Positions 17,497-25,579 of a DNA stretch of 39,504 bases are shown piece after piece. The stretch lies in contig JABJGS010000041.1 of assembly GCA_018703155.1 (NCBI GenBank), positions 1-39,504 on the forward strand. The letters are read 5' to 3'. This DNA comes from Francisellaceae bacterium (lineage in GTDB: Bacteria > Pseudomonadota > Gammaproteobacteria > UBA6186 > Azoamicaceae). Every line of letters begins with the position of its first letter. Within the stretch, counting starts at the first letter, position 1. The notes under the pieces were generated by a model that worked only from the letters and a program-made list of their open reading frames with translations, searched no databases and was not told where the DNA came from. Made by a program: the position numbers and the translations under genes.

Positions 17497-18843
17497 GTGA
17501 TATTTAAGATTATCAATCAATTAAGGCATTTTTTATTTTTTATAATGCTGTCTATTAGCTCTAGTGTATTTGCTGCAGGCTTTGGCCAGCTTCAAGTATA
17601 TTCATACTTAAATGAGACTCTATCTGCAGAAATTAAACTCTTTGGTGTGGACTCTTTTTCTAATAGTCAAGTTATTGCAAGCCTGGCGTCTCCAGAGAGT
17701 TTTGCCCAGGCAAAGATAGCCAGGCCATTCTATTTGACAAAGCTAGATTTCGAAGTAATTAGGACTAAAGAGCATGGCTCTTATGTCTACTTATCTAGTC
17801 GGCATCCGATGCAACAGCCTATGGTTGAATTTTTAATCAATTTACATTGGCCTGATGGGCAGATTGTAAGAGATTTCACTATATTGTTGGATCCTGTTCC
17901 ACCAAACTTAGTGGCATCTAATCGTAAAGTTCCTATTACTCAATATGGTCCTGGGGCAAACCCAGCTAAATATAGGCCACTGCCTAGTCATAGTAAACCA
18001 GAAGTTTATGTTGATAAGACAAAAGCTAATGTTTCACAAAAAATAGTTAATAGTATTCAAGATGTTGGTGACAATAACACAGTTAAACCAGAGACTGTTT
18101 ATGATATGGATGAGACAAATATGTCATCTCTAATGGCTATGTCCGATGTTTCTGATGACGATAGCGTGATGACAAATCAAGGTAAAATTGAAAAATTTGC
18201 TATGGAAGCGCAACAAGAAGAAATGCCAGTAAATACTATCCATGATTCTCAACCTATGTCAGTTAAAAATAACAGCAAGCCTAAAGTCGCTGGAGCAGAC
18301 AATTCATCACAAATGAACATGGGCTCGAAACAAACGACGGCTACAGAAGGGCAACATTTTGAAAAAACTGAAGTTAAATTACTAAAAACAGCTTCTACTG
18401 TTTCAGGGATGCTTGATAAAGTTGATGAAAAATCAAAATCTTCCATAGGTAAATTGTTTAGCGCAGTTATCTGGATGGTAATACCACTTTTGGCGATAGT
18501 ATTTATTTACCTTAATATTAGAAGACAGAAGAATAAAGCATTGAAGGATACAGATAGCAATAGTCCTGAGGATACAGCTGCAGACAATGATTCTAGTGAT
18601 TCTAGTGACTCTAGTGATTCTAGTGATTCTAGTGAAGTAGGTGATGAAGAACCAGAGTTCTTAGGTGATGAATTGGAAGATGAAAGTGTAGATGATGATG
18701 ATTTTTCTGTTAAAATGCAGTTAGCTAAACAATACATCGAAGTTGGTGAAAATGATAGCGCTATTGAAATACTACAAGAGCTTTTAGTTCTTGGTGATGA
18801 AAAAATACAAGATGAAGCAAAAGATTTGCTTGATGATCTCTAG
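17497..18843 (+). CDS. fimV: FimV-like inner-membrane hub protein (short form)
   Basis: 448 residues from the GTG at 17497, chosen because AAGGAG stands six bases upstream; an in-frame ATG at 17464 lacks such a site. A signal peptide ends near SSSVFAAG. The FimV N-terminal domain follows (GFGQLQVYSYLNETLSAEIKL to FTILLDP). A long low-complexity linker leads to one membrane helix (IWMVIPLLAIVFIYL), an acidic cytoplasmic stretch with five Asp-Ser-Ser units, and a C-terminal TPR-like domain (QLAKQYIEVGENDSAIEILQELL). FimV organises polar proteins and type IV pili in Pseudomonas. Here it is about half the usual length and I see no LysM domain. Its stop overlaps the convergent L,D-transpeptidase gene. 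Confidence 0.9.
   Translation: MIFKIINQLRHFLFFIMLSISSSVFAAGFGQLQVYSYLNETLSAEIKLFGVDSFSNSQVIASLASPESFAQAKIARPFYLTKLDFEVIRTKEHGSYVYLSSRHPMQQPMVEFLINLHWPDGQIVRDFTILLDPVPPNLVASNRKVPITQYGPGANPAKYRPLPSHSKPEVYVDKTKANVSQKIVNSIQDVGDNNTVKPETVYDMDETNMSSLMAMSDVSDDDSVMTNQGKIEKFAMEAQQEEMPVNTIHDSQPMSVKNNSKPKVAGADNSSQMNMGSKQTTATEGQHFEKTEVKLLKTASTVSGMLDKVDEKSKSSIGKLFSAVIWMVIPLLAIVFIYLNIRRQKNKALKDTDSNSPEDTAADNDSSDSSDSSDSSDSSEVGDEEPEFLGDELEDESVDDDDFSVKMQLAKQYIEVGENDSAIEILQELLVLGDEKIQDEAKDLLDDL
18589..18633 (+). repeat. Five tandem 9-bp units coding Asp-Ser-Ser in fimV
   Basis: Five consecutive copies of GATTCTAGT (the third has GAC for GAT) encode (DSS)5 in the acidic cytoplasmic linker of the FimV-like protein. 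Copy-number change would stay in frame and simply alter linker length. Confidence 0.95.
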
Positions 18844-19490
18844 GTAAACTGAGAAGTCTTGAGCCATTGTTCATCTGGATAATATGCAATTAAGAGAGTG
18901 TTTGAGTAAATATAATTCATTATATCATTACCAATTGTTGGATCGAGGCTGAAGCATCCCAAGCTTCTCCCTAACCTTCCATTAGCCTTTAAAAAGTTTC
19001 TAGATGCATAGGAAGCAGAATGCATTATTATGCCTCTGGTCTGTGCATTAGAATTAAATTCTGGCTCTAGACCTTCTAACACTATAGATGTTCCATGTTG
19101 GCCCTGATATTTACCTTTGGTCAAATAGACACCAAGAGATGATTGATGGCTGTTAGGCTTATTAGAAAAATGAGAGGAATTTAAAAATCCAGAGTTTTTA
19201 CCGTGGGCGACCCAAGTATTAAAAATTATTTTTTTAGTTTTGGTATCAATAACCCAAAGTCTTTTTTGAGTTGATGGTTTAGAAAAATCAATAACTGTAA
19301 CTACTGTCTTGGCTTCAATGCCAAGTTTTTTTTCAACCTTTTTGAGGGCATTTTTAGCAATCATTAATACGTGTCTATCAAGTTCTTCAATGGGTTCTTG
19401 ATTTATAGATGTAGATGCATATGCAGAGCAAAATAGTAAAAATGAGACTGCACATATGCTTATTTTTAAAAAAAAATTATTTAAATTCAT
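18840..19490 (-). CDS. L,D-transpeptidase-like (YkuD_2-type) exported protein
   Basis: 216 residues. A signal peptide covers about residues 1-26 and ends near AYAS. The catalytic domain shows VAHGKNSGF, FSNKPNSHQSSLGVY, the His in RGIIMHSASY (157) and the nucleophile motif GRSLGCFSL (Cys 179), the pattern of the YkuD_2 branch of murein L,D-transpeptidase catalytic domains. The catalytic His and Cys are both present, so activity on peptidoglycan or a related substrate is plausible; the exact reaction in this branch is not well defined. It is inserted on the minus strand between fimV and truA, with stops overlapping fimV by 4 bp. Confidence 0.87.
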   Translation of the reverse strand: MNLNNFFLKISICAVSFLLFCSAYASTSINQEPIEELDRHVLMIAKNALKKVEKKLGIEAKTVVTVIDFSKPSTQKRLWVIDTKTKKIIFNTWVAHGKNSGFLNSSHFSNKPNSHQSSLGVYLTKGKYQGQHGTSIVLEGLEPEFNSNAQTRGIIMHSASYASRNFLKANGRLGRSLGCFSLDPTIGNDIMNYIYSNTLLIAYYPDEQWLKTSQFT

Positions 19491-19701
19491 ATAATGCTAA
19501 CTAATTAACTATTAAAATAATAGTGGCCATTGTACATTCTATACTGAAAATATCAATTAAAAACTTATTCAAGCATCATATTTTGTTAATTAACTAGGTT
19601 TCTAATGTGTAATAAATGTTGTGTTAAATAACTAGTTTTGATTGATGTTTAATCTTCATTTGAGTAGAATTAGTGTTCTAGAAAACAAGTATCTAACTTA
19701 A

Positions 19702-20514
19702 ATGAAGAATAAAGCTTTTTATATTGAGTATGCAGGGACAGGCTATCACGGCTGGCAGTCACAAAAGACAGGTATTGCTTCAGTTCAAACTGAAGTAGAA
19801 AAGGCTGTTTCTGTTGTAGCATCACAAGCAATATCTGTTGTTTGCGCTGGGAGAACTGATGCTGGCGTACATGCTTTGGCTCAAGTTGTAAACTGTCGTG
19901 TTCCAGACAATTACTCTGAAACTGCCTGGACTCTTGGAGTTAACTCAAACTTACCTAAAGATATCAGGATTATTGCTCAGTATGACGTCAACAATGAGTT
20001 CAATGCCAGATATAGCGCAGAGAGTAGATACTATTGCTACGTTATTTATAACAATAGGATCCGGCCTGGATTATTTAGTGATCGAGTTAGTTGGTATTAT
20101 AAAAAAATTGATACAGAGAAGATGTTACGTGCTGCAAAAAAATTAGTTGGTCGGCATGACTTCACTAGCTTTAGGTCATCTAGCTGTCAAAGTAAGACCG
20201 CGATAAGGACTATAAAATATATTAATATACGCAAGTATGATGATGATCATATTATTGTGGATATAGAGGCAAATGCTTTTTTGCATAACATGGTTCGAAA
20301 CATAATTGGAACATTGGTCGAAATAGCTACAAAGGATGAACTTCTTGTAGAGAGTATAACAGAGATTTTAGATGCAAAAAACAGAACTGCTGCTGGGCAT
20401 ACAGCACCAGCAGCAGGATTATATTTTGCAGGGGTAAGATACCCAAAATATTTTAATTTACCATTTATAGCCAACAAGGCTTGGTTTGTGGAGTCAATAA
20501 ATGAACTGGTTTAA
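19702..20514 (+). CDS. truA: TruA, tRNA pseudouridine(38-40) synthase
   Basis: 270 residues. It isomerises uridines 38-40 in the anticodon stem-loop of many tRNAs. The start [16 protein letters not shown], the catalytic motif [10 protein letters not shown] with Asp 53, the region [32 protein letters not shown] and the C-terminal [16 protein letters not shown] are all diagnostic. There is no strong Shine-Dalgarno sequence before the ATG. About 210 bp separate it from the divergent transpeptidase gene, so it must have its own promoter there. It overlaps accD by 14 bp. Confidence 0.96.
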   Translation: MKNKAFYIEYAGTGYHGWQSQKTGIASVQTEVEKAVSVVASQAISVVCAGRTDAGVHALAQVVNCRVPDNYSETAWTLGVNSNLPKDIRIIAQYDVNNEFNARYSAESRYYCYVIYNNRIRPGLFSDRVSWYYKKIDTEKMLRAAKKLVGRHDFTSFRSSSCQSKTAIRTIKYINIRKYDDDHIIVDIEANAFLHNMVRNIIGTLVEIATKDELLVESITEILDAKNRTAAGHTAPAAGLYFAGVRYPKYFNLPFIANKAWFVESINELV

Positions 20515-21349
20515 AAAATTAATTCCCTCAAAAATAAGAACTTTTGAAAGTAAAAGAAATGTTCCTGAAGGATTGTGGACAAAATGTCCCCAATGTCAGT
20601 CATTTTTAATAAGTGGTGAACTTGAACATAATAAATTCGTTTGCCCAAAATGTTCACATCATTTGAGAATAACAGCACGTCAACGGTTAGATGTTTTCCT
20701 TGATAAAGATAATAGGCATGAAATTGCAGCTGACCTTGAACCTATAGATAGACTTAAGTTTAAAGATACTAAAAAATATAAAGATAGATTGTCTATGGCA
20801 CAGAAGAAAACTGGTGAACGAGATGCATTAATAGTAATGAAAGGTAAGTTAAATAGTATAGATGTTATGGTTTGTGCATTTGACTTCTTTTTTATTGGTG
20901 GTTCGATGGGCACGGTTGTTGGTGAGAAATTTGTTAGAGCTGCAGAAATTTGTATGGAGCAAAAAATACCTTTAATTTGCTTTGCAACTAGCGGTGGGGC
21001 AAGAATGCAAGAATCCCTATTTTCATTAATGCAAATGACAAAAACAAGTGCTGCAATTGCCAAGTTGAATGATGCTAAGATACCATATATTTCAGTGTTG
21101 GTAGATCCATGTACTGGCGGGGTCTCGGCTAGCCTTGCAATGCTAGGAGATGTTAACATTGCAGAGCCTAGAGCGCTGATCGGTTTTGCTGGACCTAGAG
21201 TTATACAACAGACTGTTAGGGAAAGTTTGCCTGAGGGGTTTCAAAAGAGTGAGTTTCTTTTAGAGAAAGGGGCTATAGACCTAATTTGTGATAGGAGGCA
21301 TTTGCGAGATTGTATATATAATATTCTCTCGATGCTCCTAAATAAGTAG
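20501..21349 (+). CDS. accD: AccD, acetyl-CoA carboxylase carboxyltransferase beta subunit
   Basis: 282 residues. With AccA it transfers the carboxyl group from biotin to acetyl-CoA, the first step of fatty acid synthesis. The N-terminal zinc ribbon has four Cys (29, 32, 48 and 51, in KCPQC and VCPKC). The carboxyltransferase domain shows [44 protein letters not shown] and [12 protein letters not shown]. The reading frame begins within truA and is followed 14 bp later by folC, the classical gammaproteobacterial accD-folC pair. Confidence 0.97.
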   Translation: MNWFKKLIPSKIRTFESKRNVPEGLWTKCPQCQSFLISGELEHNKFVCPKCSHHLRITARQRLDVFLDKDNRHEIAADLEPIDRLKFKDTKKYKDRLSMAQKKTGERDALIVMKGKLNSIDVMVCAFDFFFIGGSMGTVVGEKFVRAAEICMEQKIPLICFATSGGARMQESLFSLMQMTKTSAAIAKLNDAKIPYISVLVDPCTGGVSASLAMLGDVNIAEPRALIGFAGPRVIQQTVRESLPEGFQKSEFLLEKGAIDLICDRRHLRDCIYNILSMLLNK

Positions 21350-21363
21350 TTAAGAGGTAGACA

Positions 21364-22623
21364 ATGGATGTACAAGATTTAAGCTCATGGATTGAATACT
21401 TAGAGCGCCCTGATAATTGTAAGATTGAATTAAGCTTAGATAGAGTTCTACAAGTTGCATATAAACTTAATGTTACCTCTTTTTCATGCCCTGTGGTTAC
21501 AGTAGCAGGTACGAATGGTAAGGGTAGTTGTGTTGCAACTCTTGAAGCAATTGGGGGTGCTTTAAATAAGCGTGTTGGTGTCTTTACTTCTCCTCATATG
21601 CATCATTTTCTTGAGCGAATACGTATTAACAATGAAAATGTAGAAGGCCATGAAGTGTGCTCAGCATTGCAGAAAGTTCATACAACAGCTGAGTCAATTA
21701 ATATAAAACTAACTTACTTTGAGTATGTAACCATGGCCGCTCTGGTTATTTTCAAACAAATGGAATTAGATCTTATTATTCTTGAAGTTGGTCTTGGTGG
21801 TAGATTAGACGCTGTTAATGTCGTTGATAATACAGTTGGAATTATTACCAGTATAAGTAAAGACCACAGTACTTTTCTCGGTGATACGTTAGATGAAATT
21901 GCTCGAGAGAAGGCCGGTATTTTGCGCAAAGGCTCATGGGCAATCTTTAACGAATTTGAAAATTCAGTAAAAACATTGAAATCTGTAGCAAAAAATGTTG
22001 GGAGTGGATTGTATACTTTAGGCAAAGATTTTTCTATTAATGAAGATTCTGAGAATTGGAATTGGACAAATGGTAGAGATAGTTTGCTGAATTTACCCTT
22101 AACGGACTTTCCTGTTCAAAATGCAGCTATGGCTGTGACTGCGAGTTATTTGCTTTATGGTGAGCAAATAACCTCGAGTTTAATTAATAAAGTTTTGAGT
22201 GAAGTATTTGTTTTGGGTCGATACAATAAGATTATTGTAAATGATGCAAAATTTATACTTGATGTCGCTCATAATACCGCTGGGGCAAGTTGGTTGCTAC
22301 AAAAAGTATTAAGCCAAAATACACAGGGTGAAATTCGAGTAATATTTCAGTCTTCAGCAAGAAAAGAATGGAATAGCATAATTAAAATGTGGAAGAAAAA
22401 TGTCAATAAGTGGTATTTTATTAACACAAATAATAAAGATTTAACTAGCTCTTCGGAACTGTCAGCTGAACTAGAGTCCAATAATTATACAATTGTTGAT
22501 AACTGTAACAAAGCTATAGAACTATCGGCATCTGAGTCAGCAGAAAAAGATGTAACGGTAATTTTTGGATCTTTTCATATAGTTGGCTTATGTTTGAAAG
22601 AAACCGAGAGTTTAATGGTATAG
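21364..22623 (+). CDS. folC: FolC, dihydrofolate/folylpolyglutamate synthase
   Basis: 419 residues. It adds glutamate to dihydropteroate and to folates in the cytosol, using ATP. The P-loop VAGTNGKGSCVATLEAI lies at about residues 46-62, then TSPHMHHFLERIRIN, the metal-binding region LDLIILEVGLGGRLDAVNV, SISKDHSTFLGDTLDEIAREKAGI, and the C-terminal domain with ILDVAHNTAGA. AGAGGT precedes the ATG. The downstream neighbour is cvpA; dedD, which often lies between them, is missing. Confidence 0.95.
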   Translation: MDVQDLSSWIEYLERPDNCKIELSLDRVLQVAYKLNVTSFSCPVVTVAGTNGKGSCVATLEAIGGALNKRVGVFTSPHMHHFLERIRINNENVEGHEVCSALQKVHTTAESINIKLTYFEYVTMAALVIFKQMELDLIILEVGLGGRLDAVNVVDNTVGIITSISKDHSTFLGDTLDEIAREKAGILRKGSWAIFNEFENSVKTLKSVAKNVGSGLYTLGKDFSINEDSENWNWTNGRDSLLNLPLTDFPVQNAAMAVTASYLLYGEQITSSLINKVLSEVFVLGRYNKIIVNDAKFILDVAHNTAGASWLLQKVLSQNTQGEIRVIFQSSARKEWNSIIKMWKKNVNKWYFINTNNKDLTSSSELSAELESNNYTIVDNCNKAIELSASESAEKDVTVIFGSFHIVGLCLKETESLMV

Positions 22624-22632
22624 GGAATATAT

Positions 22633-23163
22633 ATGAGTTGGGTTGATTTAGCTGTAATTGGTGTTGTGCTGGTTTCAACATTGATTGGTATCTATCGAGG
22701 ATTTGTTAAAGAGATACTGACCTTAATTAGTTGGGCTACGGCTATAACTTTAGCGTATAATTTTTATCATTTAATTGATCCTTATATTGAATTTATTACT
22801 ATTCCTTTGATTCGTTCACTTGTTGCAGGTTTCATTATTTTACTTGCGGTTTTGGTGGTTTTGTCAGTAGTTAATTTTATTATTTCAAAGTCATTAAGTG
22901 CTATTGGCTTCAAATGGTTTGATCGAAGCTTAGGTGCAGGGTTTGGTTTTGCGCGTGCGTTACTGGTCATGTCTATTGCAATAATACTAATATCACCACA
23001 AAGTGATATTAGTATTAGTAAAGATAATGCTTCTTTAGTGAATAAAAATAATAATTGGAAAAAAGATTCAATATTATACCCACGTGTTGAAGATGTAGCA
23101 TTTTCACTACATAAACAATTGCCTAAAAATTGGGTGCAAAAAATCACAAATTATTTACTGTAA
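22633..23163 (+). CDS. cvpA: CvpA-family inner-membrane protein
   Basis: 176 residues with four predicted membrane helices. The opening WVDLAVIGVVLVSTLIGIYRGFVKEILTLISWATA matches CvpA very well, and the segment FDRSLGAGFGFARALLVMS is the second family hallmark. The gene lies between folC and purF, its usual place. In Escherichia coli the family is linked to colicin V export and envelope homeostasis, but the molecular role is not settled. About 150 bp of non-coding sequence separates it from purF. Confidence 0.93.
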   Translation: MSWVDLAVIGVVLVSTLIGIYRGFVKEILTLISWATAITLAYNFYHLIDPYIEFITIPLIRSLVAGFIILLAVLVVLSVVNFIISKSLSAIGFKWFDRSLGAGFGFARALLVMSIAIILISPQSDISISKDNASLVNKNNNWKKDSILYPRVEDVAFSLHKQLPKNWVQKITNYLL

Positions 23164-23310
23164 CCAGGTAATGAATCCATATCCCACTAGACAGCAGTCC
23201 TTCTATATGCATTTTAAAAAGATGTTTAGGCAAGTTAAATAAAAGTTTTCTTGATAATCTACCTGTATTATACTTTCAATATCTTATATGGAACTTAAGG
23301 TGATTGTCGT

Positions 23311-24819
23311 ATGTGCGGTGTTATGGGAATAATCGGGGATAGTCAGGCGAATGTACTTTTGTATGAAGGCTTGAATATATTACAGCATCGTGGCCAAGAC
23401 TCATCAGGAATCGTAACATTTGAATCTGGGAATTTTTATACTGAAAAAGGTCATGGTTTAGTAAAAGATGTATTTAGTGGGGATACATTAACAAAATTAA
23501 TTGGTAGCCAGGGAATTGGTCATGTAAGATATCCTACATCAGGAAAGTATTCAGTACAGGAAGCTCATCCTATATACGTTAACACTCCTCTTGGTATTTA
23601 TTTATCGTATAACGGTAACCTTACCAATACAACAGAGTTGAAAACAACCTTACTAAATAAACATCATCGGCATATAAACTCATATAGTGATTCAGAAGTT
23701 TTAATTAATGTTTTTGCGAGTGCACTACAAAAAAATATAGAAAGTGGAATTGAAACTCAAAAGGCAATTTTTCTTGCTGTAGATGAGGTCCATGATCGAT
23801 GCACAGGTGCTTATGCTGTGATAATGCTTATCGCGGGGCATGGTTTACTGGCATTTAGAGACCCTAATGGGATTCGGCCATTAGAGTATGGAACTAAAAA
23901 TGGAGCATATGTGGTTGCATCAGAAGATATAGCTATACATTCAGTAAATTATAATTTTGTATCTAGTGTACAGCCAGGAGAGGCTATTCTCTTTAAAAGC
24001 TCTGGAGGAATTGCTAAATCAAAGTATGCTAAAAGTCTATCTTTACCAAAAACATGTTTATTTGAATATATTTATTTCGCACGTCCAGATTCAAAAATAG
24101 ACGGAGTATCTGTTTATGAATTCAGATGTAAGCTGGGCAAATTGCTAGCCAAACAAATAAGAGCTAAAGGCCTAGATAACAAAATTGATGCAATAGTTCC
24201 CGTACCAGAAACTAGTAGGCATTCTGCGTTAGCTTTATCTCAAGAATTAGGAATTCCTTATAAAGAAGGATTAGTGAAAAATAGGTATGTAGGTCGAACT
24301 TTCATAATGCCTGGTAAAAAAACACGAAAAAATTCAGTGCGCAGAAAACTTGCACCATTGACAGAAGTGTTCAAAAATAAATCTATACTTTTGGTTGATG
24401 ATTCAATTGTTAGAGGGACAACCTCAAGAGAAATTATTAAGATGATAAAAAGTATTGGAGCAACTAGGGTTTTCTTTGCCTCAATCGCTCCAGCTATACG
24501 ATATCCGAATGTATATGGTATAGATATTCCTGATGCTAATACTTTGTTTGCAAAAAAATACAATTTAGAACAGATGAAATGTGAACTTGGTGTTGATGAA
24601 TTGATTTTTCAAAACTATGAAGATGTCCTGCAATTGTTAGAGCAATATAGTGATTGCTTATCTGGCGCAGAGAGTTCAATGTTTACAGGAGAATATATCT
24701 CCGGCAATATTAGTACTAAATATTTACAAGTTCTTTCTAAGGAGCGTTCAGAGCATGAGCAAGAAAAAGCTCTTAAAGATGAAGGTTTGAATCATAGTGA
24801 CTTAGTTATAAATTCCTAA
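23311..24819 (+). CDS. purF: PurF, amidophosphoribosyltransferase
   Basis: 502 residues. It catalyses the first committed step of purine synthesis, using glutamine and PRPP to make phosphoribosylamine. The catalytic Cys follows the initiator Met directly (MCGVMGIIG), then LQHRGQDSSGI, GIGHVRYPTSG, YNGNLTN and the PRPP-binding loop LLVDDSIVRGTTSREI. AAGGTG lies at normal distance before the ATG. A T/A-rich stretch with TATACT at 23269-23274 could be its -10, but no convincing -35 or PurR-type palindrome was seen. It ends 4 bp into the convergent lipoprotein gene. Confidence 0.96.
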   Translation: MCGVMGIIGDSQANVLLYEGLNILQHRGQDSSGIVTFESGNFYTEKGHGLVKDVFSGDTLTKLIGSQGIGHVRYPTSGKYSVQEAHPIYVNTPLGIYLSYNGNLTNTTELKTTLLNKHHRHINSYSDSEVLINVFASALQKNIESGIETQKAIFLAVDEVHDRCTGAYAVIMLIAGHGLLAFRDPNGIRPLEYGTKNGAYVVASEDIAIHSVNYNFVSSVQPGEAILFKSSGGIAKSKYAKSLSLPKTCLFEYIYFARPDSKIDGVSVYEFRCKLGKLLAKQIRAKGLDNKIDAIVPVPETSRHSALALSQELGIPYKEGLVKNRYVGRTFIMPGKKTRKNSVRRKLAPLTEVFKNKSILLVDDSIVRGTTSREIIKMIKSIGATRVFFASIAPAIRYPNVYGIDIPDANTLFAKKYNLEQMKCELGVDELIFQNYEDVLQLLEQYSDCLSGAESSMFTGEYISGNISTKYLQVLSKERSEHEQEKALKDEGLNHSDLVINS

Positions 24820-25445
24820 TTAATAAAGTTTTTTTGGTAATCAAATTCATTGGTTTTTAAGCCTTTAGGAAATTTGTTAGCATATTTTTTATTTTCTTGT
24901 ACAGTAGTATTGCTAATTTGAGTATGTACTGCTATCTGTAGATTATGATTGTTAGTGTTTATTGCATACTCTTGTAATTCAGATAAAGCTTTTGGATCAT
25001 AACCTGCCCTATAAATGTAATCCATAGATGATTTATCTATAGTGTTTTTATGTTGTAATTTAGCAATAATTTGTCCTAATACTGCAGCGAGTTGTGCCTC
25101 AGATTTTAATTGTCTTAAATACCCCTTACTAATAATTATTTTATTGTAATTTCTTATTTGCAAAATAACATCGTTGCTGGATGATAATGTAATAACAAAT
25201 TTAGTACTTGGATCATCGCTAACAATAGCAATTTTTTTACCAACACGTTGTACATATTCTTCTTGTTGGGCTTTACTCATTTGTGGGATGGATTTTCTGA
25301 TTTTATGTAATGAATGCTTGTAGGTGGAATTAGGGCTTTGTGATGCAATGATTTCATTGTTTTCTGTTTGTGTTAAGGTCACATTATTTGTACAAGAGCA
25401 TAGAAATAACCCTAACACCACAATATATATTTTTTTTAGCTTCAT
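24816..25445 (-). CDS. Lipoprotein with a degenerate M48-peptidase-like domain
   Basis: 209 residues from the ATG at 25445, with AGGTG 8 bases upstream; a GTG three codons earlier is less likely. The N-terminus is a lipoprotein signal (hydrophobic run, then LCSC). The rest resembles the periplasmic M48 peptidases of the BepA/LoiP group: EEYVQRVGKKIA early, then SEAQLAAVLGQIIAKLQHKN where active relatives have AAVLGHEIAHVxxxH, then DYIYRAGYDPKAL, where relatives have AGYDPxA. The HEXXH zinc motif reads QIIAK, and the later Glu ligand region is reduced. I infer a non-catalytic relative that might act as a chaperone or decoy. The gene is convergent with purF. Confidence 0.72.
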   Translation of the reverse strand: MKLKKIYIVVLGLFLCSCTNNVTLTQTENNEIIASQSPNSTYKHSLHKIRKSIPQMSKAQQEEYVQRVGKKIAIVSDDPSTKFVITLSSSNDVILQIRNYNKIIISKGYLRQLKSEAQLAAVLGQIIAKLQHKNTIDKSSMDYIYRAGYDPKALSELQEYAINTNNHNLQIAVHTQISNTTVQENKKYANKFPKGLKTNEFDYQKNFIN

Positions 25446-25501
25446 AGGTCGCACCTGCTAGCCGTTAACTATACTGAATATAGCACTTAAGGCCTATTAT
25501 T

Positions 25502-25530
25502 ATGACACTATTCCTCTAATATGATGTAAA
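25502..25530 (+). promoter_or_regulatory. Candidate promoter for the glutamate dehydrogenase gene
   Basis: ATGACA at 25502-25507 and TGTAAA at 25525-25530 are separated by 17 bp, resembling a sigma-70 promoter about 50 bp before the start codon. The match to consensus is moderate and A/T-rich sequence gives chance hits. Confidence 0.3.
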
Positions 25531-25579
25531 ATTAATAGTATTCGCGTAGATAGTAATAAACTGTAAAAGCTAAGGAATT

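Noticed and set aside
23164-23310. Purine riboswitch or PurR operator before purF
   Set aside because: No three-way junction or characteristic palindrome could be found; only A/T-rich promoter-like sequence is present.
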